A stretch of 64,000 nucleotides of DNA from Cunninghamia lanceolata. Its lineage: Eukaryota > Streptophyta > Pinopsida > Cupressales > Cupressaceae. The translations under genes and the position numbers were made by a program. Each line of letters begins with the position of its first letter. Position 1 is the first letter of the stretch. The stretch lies in NCBI GenBank assembly GCA_027924645.1, contig BSBN01000140.1, positions 8,314,501 through 8,378,500 of the forward strand. The letters are read 5' to 3'. A model generated the notes under the pieces. It saw only the letters and a list, made by a program, of their open reading frames with translations. It made no database searches and had not been told where the DNA came from. Shown here in pieces: positions 25,013-37,269 of this stretch.

Positions 25013-25203
25013 TGTGAGTAGAAGTCCAAGATCAATGGATTAGAGATCAAACACAATTGCAATATATTGAAAATGAACTAAATTGCTTTATAACCAATGA
25101 GGTATAAATAGGTGAAGTTTGAGAAACAATACTCCACAAGAATAGGAGAGGTGGAAAAAATGGAACCAAGAGAATAGCTCAAGGTTCAACCACCCTCAAA
25201 TGT
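25013..25203 (-). mobile_element. Truncated LTR of the 39-42 kb family
   Basis: About 190 bp from TGTGAGTAGAAGTCCAAGATC to CCACCCTCAAATGT match 41702-41893 with few differences, including AGGTATAAATAGG, whose complement is the TATA region. To its left lie the same leader and primer-binding motifs as in the other copy. The similarity stops abruptly at about 25203, so the outer 130 bp of the LTR are missing. Confidence 0.7.
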
Positions 25204-26040
25204 GGGTTAGTGTAAGAAGTTGGGTCCACTTTTTGGCCAAAAAATGGAAGTGTTTTCCCTAATTTTTAGAATTTGTCACATTTGACCTCAAAATTTGAAG
25301 CACTTAGAGATGGAATCTTTAAACAAGTCACTAAATATAAAATGTAATACTCGGAGTCTAGTTTCCAAATATTTAATTTATTTCAATACCTAGATGATAC
25401 AAATTGATTTTTAATAAACCATACCATGCACGTGTACGACCAACATAATTTGACCTAAATAAAATTATTTTTCAAAATCCTTTTGGGAAAAGATCTGTAG
25501 TACAGTGAAGTTTGATGAAGATATTTTTTTATAATTTTTTTTCAAATAATTTTTTTTATTAATTTTTTATTAGGCCTAATTGCTACTTTTGAAAACCCCT
25601 CATGTATGGCCAACACAATTTGAACAAACAAAATCATTAAAAAAAAAAAAATTCATTGTGTAAAGAATGATGTGTAGATTGATGAAATATATATTTTTAA
25701 ATTTAAAAATTAAAAGTTATTAAAAAAAATACAAACACCTGTCATTTCAAGTTTTTGGACTAGTTTTCTCATAAATTAAATAATAAATAGAAGAACATGT
25801 CTAATAAAAAAAAATTTACATATTTGAAAACTAGTCAATGTCATCTGTAATGGGTTTTCATTTCGTAAAAAAATTCAAAAAACAGGTCCTCAGCCATATA
25901 GGTAAACTCGATGTTTCTTCTTGTTCTATACTTAGAAAAAAACTTGCAGGTCCAAGGTTCAAGGTCAGCCAACCATGCCTATCCCGAACCTAAAACCCAA
26001 GCAAAGGGACGAGAAAAAGTGGTCGGTGATTTCAAAATTC
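25204..26040. other. Non-coding stretch with a diverged duplication
   Basis: Two related segments occur around 25432-25535 and 25604-25700. Both contain a GTA(C/T)G(A/G)CCAACA(T/C)AATTTGA core followed by A/T-rich sequence and GATGAA(G)ATAT. No gene was recognised. Confidence 0.35.
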
Positions 26041-26475
26041 ATAGAACGAGTACCTGTTATTGTTAAGAATAGGTACCCATTTCTATTATATTTGTTATTT
26101 CCCGTATCAGAGAAAAACATCCAATTATTGTATCCCTGCAACTTACAAGTCTGATTAGTACAGCCCGACAGTGACAATTTTTGCATTTTTTTACTTACAG
26201 GTATCTTGTGGAATCTCTTGACAGGTCATATTCTATTTAGATTTTGAAAGGAATTAATCATATGACCAATTCTGAAGTGAAATCAAGTGCATGAGCTATT
26301 TTTAGGAGGAATAAAGAAAGAGGGTTTTTGTTTTTACATCTACTTTTTACTTCAAAATCTATGGAACAAAAGATCTACATCTAATTCTACTTCAAAATTT
26401 TAAATAAGGGCATCAATTATGAAATTGGATTAAGTATCAATTGTTATTTTATCAAGAGGGTTTGGTAATCATGCG

Positions 26476-29400
26476 ATGAAATCAACATCAAAGAAAAAAC
26501 AAACGAGGGTAATGACACCTCAAGAAATTGAAGCAAATAGAGAGAAGGAAGCAAAAAGGCAAAGAGATAGAAGAGCAAGGATTCAAGAGATGAAGAATAT
26601 TGAAGCATCTAGTTCCATGAGTATTGAAGCGAAAGACATTCAAGAGACTATAAATGATGCGATGAATGTAGATGATGCAAATGTGGAAATGGTGAATTTG
26701 GAAGAAAATGTGTCTATAGAAACAAATGCATGTATGTCTTCAAACCCAACTTTTAAAGATAGGGAAAATGTGACTATATAAACAAATCCATGTATGTCTT
26801 TAGATCCAGCTTTCAATGATATGGAAAACACAACTATAGAAACAAATCCAGGTGTGTCTTCGGAGCCAACTTTCAATGATATAGAAAACATGACTATAGA
26901 AACAAATCCAGGTGTGTCTTCAGAGCCAACTTTCAATGATATAAAAAACATGACTATAGAAACAAATCTAGGTATGTCTTCAAACCCACCTATTGATGAT
27001 ATGAATGAGAATGATATCCCTTATAGGAGTGAAAATGAAAATATTTTATTTGAGACTGAAAGAAATGTCTTAGATAATCTTTCTGGGAAGATTTCTTGGA
27101 GGCAAATGAGAACTCATGCAAATAGATTATATAAAATGTTTTTTAATAAAAAAAGTCTTGGATTTCAATGTCAACTTATGATGCAATTGATGAAGATGTG
27201 AAAATTACGAAAAGTAATGAAAAAGTTAGGCATCTTTGTAAAACCTAAAAAAAAAATGAAACAATCAAACAAGTTTTATCTAGTGTTTCTAATGCTATTA
27301 ATTCTATTGGTAAAAAGAGTCGATCTAAAAATAGCAATGCAGCATGAAGAGCTATAACAACTGCTTTAGTCAATAAATCATCTTCTAATAAAAGAATGAT
27401 AAGTAAGACAAGTGAAATTCAAAATATAAATCCTAAAACTTTAAGAAGATCAACAAAGAGAAGAGAATATATTGAAAAAGATCCAATTAACCAATGTTGG
27501 AGTTTTAGTGGTAAACTCCCAAGGTATGACATGAAATTAAATAGTGAAATCAAATATTTAATTGAAAAATATTGGAATGATAATACAAGGGTATCATCTA
27601 ATGTTAGAGATGTTTTAAAATTAAGAGTGGGGTCTAAAATTCATGATCCTCATCCAAAACATCTATTAGACATGACTCAAACTGAATTATATAAAAAATT
27701 CTTAGATGATTTAGTGTTAGAACCATTTAATATTACCATAAGCCAAAGATCTTTCGAGAAATGTAAACCTTGGTATGTGAAAATTAATAAACAATGAATC
27801 TCTTGTTGTTGTAAAACTCGTGCAATTTCATTATTATTATGATATTTTTTGACATATACGTTCCACTTTGCATACCGATGAAATTATGTAGGAATGTGGT
27901 ATTAATATGCCATCTCAAACAATTAAGGAGTTTGTAACAGGTTTGTTTTGTGAAACACCTACTGGATACTCATTTTATTCAAAAGCATGTATTTCTGGAC
28001 AATGCAATAGATGTGGCAACTTTTCATTGTTAGGAGAATGTATGCATGAAAATATTTCACATGAATTTGGACAACAATTAGTGGATGTGAAAAGATTCAA
28101 GAATGTTGAATATTCTTTAAAGGATGGAAAAATTGGAAAGCATTGTGAGTTAGTCACTGAAAAATTTTGTGTGCATGCATTCATCAAATATTTTAAGGAT
28201 AATATTGTATCCAAATATGTCAAACACTCCCAATATGCTTGGTGGCTTGATGGACAATTTCATTCACGTAAAAACACATTTCTAATTGGAACTATCCTAT
28301 CAGTGGTTGACTTTGTAGAAAACTATACTCTTTCTCCACAAGAGGAAATTTAATCTCAGTGTTATAATTCAGTGCAAGTGGCCATATTTGTTCATATTGT
28401 ATACAGACGTGTAGATGATAGTACAAAAGATAATAGAAATTTTTTTAGGGAGTATCATTTCTATTTGAGTGATAACCAGTTACACTCTTCAGAGTTTGTG
28501 CAATATTGTTTCACAAAATTTTATGAAAGTTTAAAAGAAAGAGGAATCTAGATGGTACAACATTTCATATGGTCAGATAATTGTACACGGCAATTCAAAA
28601 ATGCAAGAATGTTTTATTGGCTATGTAGGGCTCACAAAGAAAACAATATCCAACATATGTGGAGTTTTTTTTAAGCTGGACATGGTAGAGGAGAACATGA
28701 TGGAGCTAGAGCATGTGTGAAAAGAGCTCTTGCTAGAGAGCAACTAAAATTTGAGGATGCAGCCAAATTTAGAGATGCACGTGCAATTGTGGGTTGGTGT
28801 AATGGAAAATTATCTATGGGATCAAGTGAGAACTCTACAATTCGACAATTATTTTGGTTAGTTGAAGAAGAGAATATTCTTACTCAACTTGATTGTGAGA
28901 CAATAACTGGATCAACAAAATGGCATTCATTTAAGAGTTCAAATGTAAGCACATGGACTATATGGACTAGGGAGCTTTCATGTTTTTGTCAATTTTGTAT
29001 TACAGGTGATTGGGGAGCATGTGAAAATACAAAATGGGTTGAAGAATGGAAACAAAGATCATTGACACCATCAGAAACACAAGATCAACTTGAAATAACA
29101 ATTAAAGATGATAATCAAATGTTTACATCAGATGACTATGATCATGTTTTAGACCTTGTACAAGAAGGTACTTTTAATTTCAATATTTTTTTATTGCCAT
29201 TTTTTTGTACATCTATATATAATAAATAATATATGTATGCATGTACAAATTTATGTGGTTTAGATACATGTCACACTTTATTGAATTACATATTTTTTTT
29301 GTAGGACATGTGTATGTTGTTGTTGCACCTGAGGGCAATGAAGAGGAAACTGAGTATTGGTTGGCTCGATGTGTTGAGACAAAATAAAAGTTGTTACATC

Positions 29401-29705
29401 CTAGAGTAGATGATGATAACATGGAGTATCCAATAGGTTTTGTGGTTGTTGTTGGCACTTGGCTAGGAAAATATCTAATAAGAAAGAATGGTTTGCCTAC
29501 ATTTGAAGATTATGAAACACATAAGAAGATCATACACTACTCACATTTGGTTGTGGAAACAAATATAAAACTAGTCAGATATTAAGGTAAACTTGATAAT
29601 AAACAGTTATGGACACTTTTGATGGAAGAACATGAGTCAATTATAGATGCATTACAAAAAATGAGGATGCAGATGGTACAATGGAATAAATTTCCAAGTA
29701 TGTAA
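26476..29705 (+). pseudogene. Decayed transposase-like gene of unassigned superfamily (two exons)
   Basis: From ATG 26476 one reading frame can be followed for about 1030 codons with two frameshifts (near 27145 and 27825) and about 11 stops. The N-terminus is basic (EKEAKRQRDRRARIQ), then comes a 5 x 20-residue repeat. Residues about 300-430 hold a conserved-looking block ending KPWYVKIN. A Cys cluster CNRCGNFSLLGEC follows at 27999-28040. VVDFVENYTL lies at 28305-28334. WSDNCTRQFKN (28570-28604) is followed by AGHGRGEHDGARACVKRAL (28675-28731). Asp in DFVENY, Asp in WSDN and a residue of the GHG-HDG block are plausible catalytic acids. An intron with GT (29168) and AG (29304) joins VQEG to HVYVVVAPEGN; the C-terminal part contains EYWLARC. 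From memory, proteins with a DFxENY, SDGxxxQFKN and HGKGxxDG pattern occur in animal genomes as transposase-like proteins. I cannot name the superfamily. Confidence 0.6.
26701..27000 (+). repeat. Coding minisatellite, 5 x 60 bp
   Basis: Five head-to-tail 60-bp units encode a 20-residue repeat with the core ENxTIETNPGxSSEPTFND. The units start at 26701, 26761, 26821, 26881 and 26941. Units 3 and 4 are nearly identical, and units 1 and 5 are the most diverged. Unit 2 has a GAA to TAA change that creates the first stop of the gene. The period is a multiple of three and the frame is kept across all units. Confidence 0.9.
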
Positions 29706-29756
29706 ACCATACTCTTGCATCCCCTAAATCCATCCTCTTAAATGTATCCTATAATA

Positions 29757-30660
29757 TTATCTAGTTACATGTAATGCATCAATGTTTTGTGTTTTTGGTA
29801 TATAAATTCTTTCATTCTCATTTCACCTTCTACATTATTCCCCTTGTCTTAAATTTTGTATCGACTCATGTAAATATATAGTTAATTTACTTGTACATTT
29901 GAACATTACTTTTGTAGGTGTACCCTAGACAAGTAGTCAAATTTGCATGATTATCAATAGAAGTTTTCACCATACAAGTATGTGAGGTCAATTTTGTAGT
30001 CTTCAACTAAAAGTGAACGTAAATTAGGTAATTGTATATACTTACATTATGGTTTTCACATTCAACATGTTATCTAGTTACATAATGCATAAATGTGTTG
30101 TGTTTTTGGTATATAAATTCTTTCATTCTCATTTCACCCTCTATATTATTCCCTTTGTCTTAAATTTTGTATCGACTCATGTAAATATATAGTTAATTTA
30201 CTTGTACATTTGAACATTACTTTTTGTAGGTGTACCCTAGAAGAGTAGTCAAATTTGCATAATTGTCAATAGAAGTTTTCACCATACAAGTATGTGAGGT
30301 CAATTTTCTAGTCTTCAACTAAAAATGAATGCAAATTAGGTAATTGTATATACTTACATTATGGCTTTCACATTCAATATGTTGTCTAGTTACATAATGC
30401 ATCAATGTGTTGTGTTTTTGGTATATAAATTCTTTCATTCTCATTTCACCTTCTATATTATTCCCCTTGTCTTAAATTTTGTATCGACTCATGTAAATAT
30501 ATAGTTAATTTACTTGTACATTTGAACATTAGTTTTTGCAGGTGTACCCTAGACAAGTAGTCAAATTTGCATGATTGTCAATAGAAGTTTTCACCATACA
30601 AGTATGTGAGGTCAATTTTGTAGTCTTCAACTAAAAGTAAATGCAAATTAGGTTATTACA
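29757..30660 (+). repeat. Tandem array, about 3 x 313 bp
   Basis: Units start at about 29757, 30070 and 30382 with TT(A/G)TCTAGTTACAT. They are highly similar throughout, including TTTTTGGTATATAAATTC, ATCGACTCATGTAAATATA and TTTTGTAGGTGTACCCTAGA. A diverged partial fourth unit lies at 30978-31180. The array begins about 50 bp after the last codon of the transposase-like gene. Each unit carries a polypyrimidine plus TAG/GTGTACC step that looks like a splice acceptor, so the array may derive from a duplicated 3' exon or subterminal region. Confidence 0.88.
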
Positions 30661-30689
30661 TATATATATACTCATATATTTCTCATCCA

Positions 30690-30970
30690 TCCTCTAATGA
30701 AACCCACTTGTACATCCCCTTAATTCATCCTCTTAGCTCCCCTTAAGCCATCCTCTTACATCCCCTTAAGCCATCCATTTTTATCTTATACTTTGTAAAT
30801 TGACTCGTGTACATCTCTCCAAGTAAGCTATCCTCTTTTGTATCCCCTTAAGACATCCTCTTCTAGCTTCCCTTTTAATTAATCCTCTTATACATCCTCT
30901 AAAGCCATCCTCTTATGTATCCCCTTAAGACATCCTCTTAGCTCCCCTTAATCCATCATCTTACATCCTC
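30690..30970 (+). repeat. Short imperfect repeats (CATCCTCTTA / CCCCTTAAGCC)
   Basis: A run of about 20-30-bp units built from CATCCTCTTA and (T)CCCCTTAAGCCATCC fills the space between array units 3 and 4. The units vary in order and spacing. Confidence 0.7.
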
Positions 30971-30977
30971 TTTTGTG

Positions 30978-31180
30978 TTATCTAGCTACATATTGCATCA
31001 ATACTTTGTGTTTTTGGTGCATATTCTTTCATTCTCATTTACATTCATTATTTCTTGTAGGTGTATCCTACAAGTAGATTTTTTCATGATTGCCACTACA
31101 AGATTTCATCATAATGTAAATGGTAGATCAATTTTGTAGTCTTGTCAAACTAATAACAAGGACCTATAAGCTAATTGTAT
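30978..31180 (+). repeat. Diverged fourth unit of the 313-bp array
   Basis: It shares TTATCTAGCTACAT, ATTCTTTCATTCTCAT, TTGTAGGTGTA(T)CCTA and GATCAATTTTGTAGTCTT with the main array, but has deletions and many substitutions. Confidence 0.7.
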
Positions 31181-34100
31181 ATATCTACTCATATGTTTCA
31201 TAATGGACCTATTTTTTGTTTTGAGACTCTTTTTATGATCTATGTATTTAATTTTCACAGATTGAATATTATTTTATGATTGCTACAAATGATATTAGTG
31301 TAGAGGTTCAATAAGTATATAGTTTGTATTTTTCCTATCATTTTTGTACCCACTTTAGCTATGTTTTGAGATGTGTCGATTTAGTATTTATTTTATATTA
31401 TTTAAATGCACAAAAGTTGAAAAGACATGTATAGAACCTATCCATCTACTCACTCTAACTCTCATTCATTCATGATTGTGTAGTAGTGTCATGATAGTTA
31501 GGGAAATAATCCTAGGATAGTTTGCATATTTGAAATGGTTTAATATCACCTCTATGAATGCCATAGTCCTCTTCTATATCCTTCAATCATTGTCTTGAAT
31601 AGTCTAATGCTATCACCAATAAATATGGGACTGTGCTATCATATTACCTAGGTGTAGTCATAAGTATCATGGTATGGATTGAGTCATTGGTGTTGTAGAG
31701 TTATTTACGACTATTAAGGTAATAATGAGGGTTATCATGCATAGGTAAGGTAGTAAATAGTCATTATTTTAAACTAAATGACCACCATAAAGGTTACTCA
31801 TTGTCATAGCAAAGAGAAGATTATTATCATGCATGAAGATTATTGCCATATCCAATCTAGACTATCATAAATCATTGAGATGTTCTCATAAGAGCAATTC
31901 AAATCTAAAAATCAGTCAAAATGAGGTTATATCATTTAAAGTCCATTGGAAAAATCCATATGACAATAATAAAACAAATAGGATAGTCATGAAACAAATA
32001 GGACACTCATGAAACAATAAAGTAATCATGTTAGTCAAGAGGTTTTCATAGTGATTGATGATCTTATATCATTCTAAATGGTCATATGCTAGTTAGATAG
32101 ACATGTATTTATGGCAACAAGTGGCCTTCATGAAATTCATAAGAGGCTACCAAACCAATTATAGGATTGTCCTAATGAAAAAAGAGAGGACTGTAAAATG
32201 CATAAGTGGTCATCCCAACACCTAAATGACTGTGATAAAAAAATTTGTAGCTTATATTGTGTGGATAAAATTTGAATTTCCTTCTAGTTTCTTGTTGCAT
32301 CATGGTATGAGGTAGGTGCAACTCTACAAACTTATTAAGAACTATTAAGATTCATGTTCATTAATCGTTGATAAAAAAATCTGTTGAAATATACATATAA
32401 AATGAATGTTTGGTTCTATATGCTTTTTCTTCTAAATAGTTAGTTTCTCTACAAGAATTGAATGCTTCATTTGAATCATGTTTTGAATGTTTTTTTAAGG
32501 AAGATTTTGTTTGGACACTATCAAAGTGAGCCTAACATCCTTATCATTTTATCATATTTTGCAATTCACTTTACCATATGTAGCAAATTGGACTAGGTAT
32601 GTTACCTTATGAAGAAGATTAGTCCAAATTTTGTATTGAATTTCTCACATAGTAGGTTGAGCCTTACACCATTGTATTTTGTATGTTGTTTCAACTTCTG
32701 AAGAACATTGTAATAGGTGCACTTATCTTTTGAAGAAAATCACTCTAGCTATTGCATTGGATTGCACACATCTCGTTTTATTGCCAAATTAATTGTTGTA
32801 TTATAGAGTATGTATGCTTGTGTACACTAGACTATTAGAGTGAATGACCTTACTTTTTGATTATGCATGCATCTACATTCCCCATCTTTAGTTCCAACAT
32901 TGTTGCTACTATAACTACGAAGTCTACTTTAACACATGTGAAGGGAAATGCAAGGTTTATCCAAGGTATTACCTTGCTATAAAGTGCCCTAAATTTTGGC
33001 TCAAGTTTTGCTAGAGAATGTCCTGAGTTTTATGAAGTTTGGCCAAATTTTGTAGAAGCAAAACAACTTTTTCATCTTTCTTCTACTAATAGTAGTGTAT
33101 TTGGAATTGGAAGAGCAATTTTTCATAATTAGTCACCCATTAAAATTGAATTGAAAGATAAACTAATCCATTATTATTATCATAATTAAATTCTCCTCTC
33201 ATATCCCAAAAAGACATAATCTATTAGATAATTATAACACCAAACTTATCTATTAGATAATTGTAACAGCAAACCTATCTATTCCACTATGTAAATTAAC
33301 TTAATATAGGTTTGTGAGGTGATGTATTAGAATTTTGAATTTTGAATATAAATATAAATGAAAACATTTAATTAATTTTGGCAGTTAATAGATTGTTCAC
33401 TATTTTAGTTATAACTATTGAACCATAATGCATAATCACTTCTTAAATGCATTGGAAGCACTACAAAAAATATGAACTGAGTTGCTCTTAGAATTTGACA
33501 TATTGATCCCAAGCGTCATGAGTTAAATATGGAGTGTTGCGGATCTAACCTTCCATGAGGATTTGATTTGTGATGTGTGGATTTGAACTAGTAGAATGTG
33601 GACTTTAAAACCTAGTTTTCCTTGATATTTGATTTCTAATGATGCACAAGGAGAACCATTATATAGAAATATTGTAGGAGAAATTGTCAAATAAAATAGT
33701 CATATAAAAATTTGAAAAAAAATGTCTTACATTTTTCCCCTTAATAGAGTGTTTTAAAAGCAAGGTGAAAACAATATCTTTTCTTTCCAAAGATATAGTT
33801 CACTATTTTAAACACATTAAAGATAGTTTTTCATTTTAAATTAAAAAGTGTAGTAGAGAGAAATCTTTTAACATGTCTCAGTTAAATAATTTATAATCTA
33901 GAAGTGAACAATGAAGCATATTTAACATATTATCTTTAACATATTAGCTAACATACTAAAATGTTCAAGCATTTAGTCAATAATATATACATGTAGATAG
34001 ATATCTAGATAAGTCTATGAAATACTATAAAATATAGGTCAGACCCATGAAATGTGTACTAAAACATCTACTCATAGTCAGCATATAAATAAATACAAAT

Positions 34101-34235
34101 CATAGTTAATGAAATACTGGAATATATCTAGAAGTCCATGTAATAGCAAGTTCAACATATATAGTCAAAGTCCTGGTGGCATATATAAAAAATAATGCAC
34201 ATCATACAGTTCAGTCTATGAAATAAATATCTATT
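31181..34235. other. Non-coding stretch between two convergent genes
   Basis: No gene was recognised. The sequence is AT-rich with small internal repeats (for example AAACAAATAGGA and CATGAAACAA near 31970-32020). No terminal inverted repeats were found at the edges. Confidence 0.4.
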
Positions 34236-36508
34236 TCAGGTATGATCATCACTTAAGTTCAAATCTGAAAGACAACTCTTTCTTCCTTGTGAAATAGATG
34301 GATCTACCTCATGTTGTACATAAGAGAAAGAAACTTGCAATCAGATTTAAAATTTTTTAAAATGACACATACATGTGCTTCTAAAATGTAAATTTCATTT
34401 TGAATTTCATTTGATTGAAGATTTAATTTAATTTATAAAATACTAATATTAAATATTTAAATCTAGACTAATGTATGATTAAATTACCATATGATGTTGG
34501 TCATCTCCTCCCACATTCTGATGCCCAAGTGATCGTAAAGCATCAGGTGCTAATTCTTGGATATTCAAATTTAAAACACTCATGAATTAAAGGTTACCAT
34601 CCAAATTTAATTTAATTTATAAAAAATATGAAATTAAATATTAAATGTAGGCTTTAAAATGTGCATTTAAATTACCGTGCAATCATGCTCATCTACTCCC
34701 ACATTTTTTTTTCCAGGTGGTATAGTTGTTCCATCTTCTTGACCAAAAGTTTGACCTGCTAATTCCTAGAATTTCAAATAAAGCAAGTTTGAAATAAGTT
34801 AGAATTTATTTAGCATATAAAGACCTATAAATTGCACATAGAAAATTTAGTAAAGTTGAGGACCTCAAAATGTGTGGATGGCTCATGAAATTGTCCCTGA
34901 CTAGCAACCTAACCAATGGTCACACTCCTATCATCCTGCACTTACATATATGAGTGCATATATAAATTTATTCAAATTCAAAAAAGAAACTTAGTACAAA
35001 TTTAGCACAATTTTTTAAAACACACACCAGGGAATACTTAGGCATAACAAATGACGATGGATGATCAGTGCAAGAAACATCTCAGCCACATGGTCAGTCA
35101 GACATGGGAACTTCCACGTGACTTGAGCCTCATTGCAACAATAGTGTTTCACATACATGTACATATAGTTATTTATTTATTTATACACTTGTTAATTTAA
35201 AATATAATATACGTAAGTTTCAAGAAGAAAATTTAAACTAGAATTAGATACATATGGTTTTAGGGTTAAGATATATTGGTTTACCCCATAAGGTGTGCCA
35301 ATCTCTATAGTTGTCGATGCAAAACTTAATGTATCAAATCGTGATGCGGCCCTAGAGGGACTTGAGAACTGTACAACAAATAGTTCACAATTATATATTA
35401 ATTCATTCAATTATTTATATAAATTTTGATACATTCAAATTATGCACTTGAAATATTTAATAAAATGTGGTCAATGTACCTATGTATGATTATCATCTGA
35501 ATATAGTAGATCCAAGTATGACTCCACTTCTGCTGTAGCTGCATCTGATGTGGATGTAGGAGTAGGAACATAACACGGTTGATTGCAATTTGTACACAAA
35601 TGTGCCCCTGACATGCCTGAGGCTCTATGATGAGATGCATCAACTCCTCCATGATGCTCTCCACCACCAAATTCATCTGCCATGTGCTCAGTTTGTTCAG
35701 TGAGATTGCCCGAGAGTCTACTCAATGCTCCTAATGTTGACAACACTTCCTAGTGCTGAATAGGTGCAAGAATCATGGGCAAAAATAGAAGCAACCATAG
35801 GAGCAGAAGGAACGGGTCAATTGGGATCAACTTGTGCCCTTGGTCTATGTTATGGCATGCCACCACCAATACCCTGGAATTCTCTCATATCAAAATAATT
35901 GTGTTTTTGACCCAATTGAAACTCCACCCATAATTTTCTCAAAAAATATAGTGGTGCCTCATAATTTGCATGTGGTGGGTGATCAACCACCATCCACCAC
36001 CGATCCCAAAAATGTCTCAAAATCACCTCATGCCTACACCACTTAATTGGTATTCTTTTTTTTTGTTGCAGGTATAGGTTGATTAGTTTTTGGGTGATGA
36101 AAAAATGGGGCTAATATTTATTTTGTTATGTGAAGATCATGGATGTCTTTATATGAAAGACCATCTGCATAGAATTGCCTCCTCTCCTCTCACCAAAGGT
36201 GAAATCTATTTAGGCCTGCATCAATAGACCTAACAGAATCAATAATGGTTTGCATCGAAGATGCAAACCGAACCACATGAGGAGGCATCAAGTGAGGTTG
36301 ATTATTAATCAAATTAACATTTTCCTCAATTGCATTAATATTTTCATTAATTCTTTTATGCAATTGGGCCTCATCAAGTGGAGAGGGTGGGGGGTTTTGA
36401 GGTGGAGGGGATGGGGGGTTTTGAGGTGGATCACGGGGTGGGGGGTTTTCATAAAGAATGTCATCTAAAAAAATTTCATCTAATGTATGGTCATCCATTA
36501 GATGTCTC
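34236..36508 (-). pseudogene. Multi-exon gene relic of unknown function, convergent to the transposase-like gene
   Basis: Minus-strand exons inferred from splice signals: a 36508-about 36100, b 36054-35480, c 35368-35285 (84 bp), d about 35125-35028, e 34935-34864 (72 bp), f 34765-34676 (90 bp), g 34555-34488, h 34307-34236 with a TGA end. Exons c, e and f start and end in phase 0. Donors are GTAAAC, GTCCTC, GTAATT and similar; acceptors include TGTACAG, TGCAG and TTCTAG. Exon a encodes MDDHTLDEIFLDDIL, then a Pro-rich tract. Exon b encodes a Trp-rich block (HFWDRWWMVV, PPHANYEAPLYFLRKLW), then a Gly/His-rich part with CTNCNQPC. Exons f and g are related, starting ELAxxxxR/Q and ending NVGxDxxH, and their introns resemble each other too. 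In-frame TAG and TGA codons sit where CAG or CGA would fit, and exon g has a phase problem, so the copy is dead. No family was recognised. Confidence 0.5.
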
Positions 36509-37240
36509 CTGCAAATTTCCAAATACATCCATATGAAAAACTTACAAATGTATAATTTCATAAATATATACATATTGAAAACTTACAAACAAATATCTAT
36601 AAATTTAAACTTAATCTAATAGATCTGTATTTATGTAAGTTTAAAAAATCCATGAATTTAGAGAGCAAGTAATACTTGAAAATTACATGCACAAGTACAA
36701 CTAGTCAAGAAAAATATGGACCTGATTGTTGATCTCTAGTAAGTTATATACATTTTTACTATTTATTAGATCATTATGATTATTAATTTAGATAATAGGT
36801 GATTATTTTATTATTAATGTATTCTTTATGTCGAAACCCCTACAACTTTGGAAAATTAATAAGCTCAAATGATTGGGTTGTTGAAACTTTACATTTCATC
36901 ATGGACACAATTTAATGTATTATATTTTCTACCAATGGGACTTGATTTGGCAATGACATTAAATATATAGGGATTTATGGATTTTGATTAGATAGTAGAT
37001 ATGTACCCAATAGGATTTCTATAGCTATCCTTCTATTATTTATTCATACAAATTTCTAAATGTTGTTTTCTATGTAATTACTCTTCTAAAATTTGTGTAG
37101 ATTAGAACTTTAACCCTCTTCTTTTAAGATCCAGTAGGAATATTTTGATTTTTTTTTCATTCGTTTCATCAGGGCCTAGCTATCTTATTAGATCTATGGG
37201 AGAATTAAGGACTAATTCATATTAATTTTTGTTTGAGTGG
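36509..37240. other. Non-coding AT-rich stretch
   Basis: It lies upstream of exon a of the minus-strand multi-exon gene. An acceptor-like TTTGCAG at 36509-36515 suggests that a further 5' exon may lie in this stretch, but I could not find one. Confidence 0.35.
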
Positions 37241-37269
37241 GAGTTTTATTGCAATGAACTACTTTTAGG

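Noticed and set aside
29757..31180. CRISPR-like array
   Set aside because: Units are 313 bp with no short repeat/spacer pattern, and the genome is a plant's.
36190..36498. Extensin or other Pro-rich cell-wall protein
   Set aside because: There is no signal peptide and no SPPPP-repeat series. The Pro tract is short and lies in exon a of a decayed gene.
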